Below, piece by piece: positions 5,686-6,785 of a DNA stretch of 6,785 bases (position 1 is the stretch's first letter; every line of letters begins with the position of its first letter). The stretch lies in assembly GCA_013811805.1 (NCBI GenBank), contig JACCUM010000126.1:1-6785 (forward strand). Reading direction: 5' to 3'. The notes under the pieces were generated by a model. That model saw only the letters and a list, made by a program, of their open reading frames with translations, searched no databases and was not told the DNA's origin. The translations under genes and the position numbers were made by a program. Origin of the DNA: Geodermatophilaceae bacterium (GTDB taxonomy: Bacteria > Actinomycetota > Actinomycetes > Mycobacteriales > Geodermatophilaceae).

Positions 5686-6384
5686 TCAACCCGTCAGCGA
5701 AGCCGCCGCTCTGAGTACCGCCGACACCAAAGCCGGCTCCGGTCGGCGGCCCAGGCGCCCGACCGGCCCGGAGACCGATACCGCTGCGATCACGTCGCCG
5801 CCGCGGCCGCGTACCGGCGCTGAGATCGACCCGACACCGGCCTCGCGTTCGGCGCTGCTGTGTGCGTAGCCGAGTCGGCGAACCTCGGCCAGCGTCTTGA
5901 CCGGGAACGAGGCCCGGCCGAGCAACTCAGCATCGGTGTCATCGCCGGCGGACCAGGCCAGCAGCACGTGCGCCGCCGACCCAGCCGTCATCGGTAGCCG
6001 GGCGCCCAGTGGAACGGTGTCCCGCAGGCCGCTCTCCCGATCGGCCGCTGCAGTACACACCCGTACGTCGGCCTCCCGCTCGAACAGCTGAGCGCTCTCG
6101 CCGGTCTCGCGGCACAGTTGCTCGAGGATCGGCCGGGCCCGCGTAGGGAGGTCCGGTCCGGCAGCGTCGGCCAGATCGGCTAGCAGCGGGCCCAGCAGCC
6201 ACGCGCCGGACTCGTTGCGTCGCAGGAAGCCGTGGATTTCCAGGGCGACGGCGATGCGGTGCGCCGTGGCCTTCGGTAGATCGACGTGCTCGATGAGCTC
6301 GGCGAGCGTTACGGGGGACTGCGCTGCCTGACGAAGGACCAGCACTGCTTTGTCCAGAACGCCGATACCGCTATTCTGTCCCAC
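5686..6384 (-). CDS. ndgR: IclR-family regulator of leucine biosynthesis, NdgR/LtbR-like
   Basis: A 232-residue transcriptional regulator. The N-terminal winged helix-turn-helix (residues 8-65; GVLDKAVLVLRQA, then TLAELIEHVDLPKATAHRIA) is followed by the IclR effector domain (about 80-230), with GESAQLF (95-101), SGLRDTVPLGARLPMTAGSA (118-137), the AEREAGVGSISAPVRG segment (178-193) and VIAAVSVSGPVGRL (198-211). These phrases match the actinobacterial NdgR/LtbR subgroup, which controls leuCD and other amino-acid genes, and the divergent neighbour is leuC, which fits. The start is GTG (6384-6382), placed six bases after a TAGTAT -10 box, suggesting a leaderless mRNA. It probably represses or modulates both itself and leuC from the shared 58-bp gap. 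The protein is slightly short for an IclR member but complete. Confidence 0.92.
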   Translation of the reverse strand: MGQNSGIGVLDKAVLVLRQAAQSPVTLAELIEHVDLPKATAHRIAVALEIHGFLRRNESGAWLLGPLLADLADAAGPDLPTRARPILEQLCRETGESAQLFEREADVRVCTAAADRESGLRDTVPLGARLPMTAGSAAHVLLAWSAGDDTDAELLGRASFPVKTLAEVRRLGYAHSSAEREAGVGSISAPVRGRGGDVIAAVSVSGPVGRLGRRPEPALVSAVLRAAASLTG

Positions 6385-6390
6385 GAAGCG

Positions 6391-6396
6391 ATACTA
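6391..6396 (-). promoter_or_regulatory. -10 box of the IclR gene, placed for a leaderless transcript
   Basis: The minus strand reads TAGTAT, matching TAnnnT, and six bases later comes GTG (6384). Transcription would be expected to begin at the start codon itself, and there is no Shine-Dalgarno sequence before it. The candidate operator at 6398-6416 lies directly upstream, over the -10/-35 spacer. Confidence 0.5.
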
Positions 6397-6397
6397 G

Positions 6398-6416
6398 CGT
6401 CTCGCGATATGAGACG
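6398..6416. promoter_or_regulatory. Candidate IclR/NdgR operator, CGTCTC-N7-GAGACG
   Basis: CGTCTC (6398-6403) and GAGACG (6411-6416) form a perfect 6-bp inverted repeat around GCGATAT. It sits in the 58-bp gap between the IclR gene and leuC, next to the TAGTAT -10 box. IclR proteins bind short palindromes and NdgR/LtbR members are known to act on leuCD, so this is the best operator candidate. The leuC -10/-35 boxes could not be assigned. Confidence 0.55.
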
Positions 6417-6430
6417 ACGCACTTCGGACA

Positions 6431-6437
6431 AAGGTGG
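6431..6437 (+). promoter_or_regulatory. Ribosome binding site of leuC
   Basis: AAGGTGG lies five bases before the leuC ATG. Its presence contrasts with the divergent IclR gene, which lacks one and appears leaderless. Confidence 0.65.
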
Positions 6438-6442
6438 ACACA

Positions 6443-6785
6443 ATGGCCGGCACCCTGGCGGAGAAGGTCTGGGAAAGTCACGTCGTACGACACGCTGACG
6501 GTGAACCCGACCTGCTCTTCATCGATATGCATCTGGTTCATGAGGTCACGAGTCCACAAGCGTTCGACGCGCTGCGGACTGCCGGTCGTGGAGTTCGTCG
6601 GCCGGATCTCACCCTGGCGACCGAGGACCACAACGTTCCGACGCTGGATATCGACAAGCCGATCGCCGACCTGGTCTCCCGCACCCAGATCGAGACGCTG
6701 CGTCGCAACTGCGCGGAGTTCGGGATTCGCCTGCACGCCATGGGGGACGAGGAGCAGGGGATCGTGCATGTGATCGGGCCGCAGC
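6443..6785 (+). CDS. leuC: 3-isopropylmalate dehydratase large subunit, 5' part, runs off right edge
   Basis: The first 114 residues of LeuC, a protein of about 470 residues that, with LeuD, isomerises 2-isopropylmalate to 3-isopropylmalate in leucine biosynthesis using a [4Fe-4S] cluster. Recognisable segments are MAGTLAEKVWESHVV (1-15), LLFIDMHLVHEVTSPQAFDA (24-43), RRPDLTLATEDHNVPT (52-67), NCAEFGIRLHAMG (89-101) and EQGIVHVIGPQ (104-114). The cluster cysteines lie beyond the window. The start is ATG at 6443, with AAGGTGG (6431-6437) as a well-spaced ribosome site. Met29 stands where relatives often have another residue before His, a minor variation. leuD is expected next. Regulation by the divergent IclR protein is likely. 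Confidence 0.97.
   Translation, partial: MAGTLAEKVWESHVVRHADGEPDLLFIDMHLVHEVTSPQAFDALRTAGRGVRRPDLTLATEDHNVPTLDIDKPIADLVSRTQIETLRRNCAEFGIRLHAMGDEEQGIVHVIGPQ

Overview
The window is high-GC DNA from an actinobacterium. The clearest taxonomic marker is at the right end: an IclR-family regulator of the NdgR/LtbR type diverges from leuC, a pairing conserved in Streptomyces, Corynebacterium and Mycobacterium relatives. GTG starts, a TAnnnT -10 box placed for leaderless transcription and a large LuxR-type ATPase regulator fit the same phylum. A Pseudonocardiales-like host is plausible, but the sequence alone does not prove it.

Layout, left to right. (1) Positions 1-915, minus strand: the N-terminal third of a large ATP-binding LuxR-family (LAL) regulator that runs off the left edge. 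Its frame is broken by an apparent one-base deletion near position 108. (2) A divergent intergenic region (916-1041) with repeated TWGGGGTA boxes and a GGGGT/ACCCC inverted repeat. (3) Positions 1042-2628, plus strand: a complete class I acyl-CoA synthetase with all adenylation motifs. (4) Positions 2753-3258, minus strand: a type II toxin-antitoxin pair, Phd/YefM antitoxin then RelE/ParE toxin, overlapping by GTGA. The toxin gene contains a perfect 11-bp inverted repeat with a 4-nt loop. (5) Positions 3259-3569: a gene-poor stretch holding the TA promoter region and ORF fragments that may be remnants. (6) Positions 3570-4676, plus strand: a winged-helix HTH_42 protein of the YcaQ/AlkX crosslink-repair DNA glycosylase family, with QSD in place of the usual Q-hydrophobic-D. 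(7) Positions 4758-5657, plus strand: an APH-fold phosphotransferase. (8) Positions 5686-6384, minus strand: the NdgR/LtbR-like IclR regulator. (9) Positions 6443-6785, plus strand: the 5' end of leuC.

How they may work together. The LuxR regulator and acyl-CoA synthetase probably form a regulator-target pair through the shared intergenic region. The IclR regulator probably controls leuC (and leuD beyond the edge) and itself, through a CGTCTC-N7-GAGACG operator overlapping its own promoter. The glycosylase and phosphotransferase share a strand with an 81-bp gap, and both belong to families that contain resistance or repair members; a joint role is only a guess. The TA module and fragmentary intergenic DNA suggest an insertion-tolerant segment between two regulated metabolic loci.

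I found no rRNA, tRNA, CRISPR array, insertion sequence or clear intrinsic terminator. I see no convincing new multi-gene system. The most informative oddities are the broken LuxR frame, the palindrome inside the toxin gene, the substituted glycosylase motif and the leaderless IclR promoter with its embedded operator.
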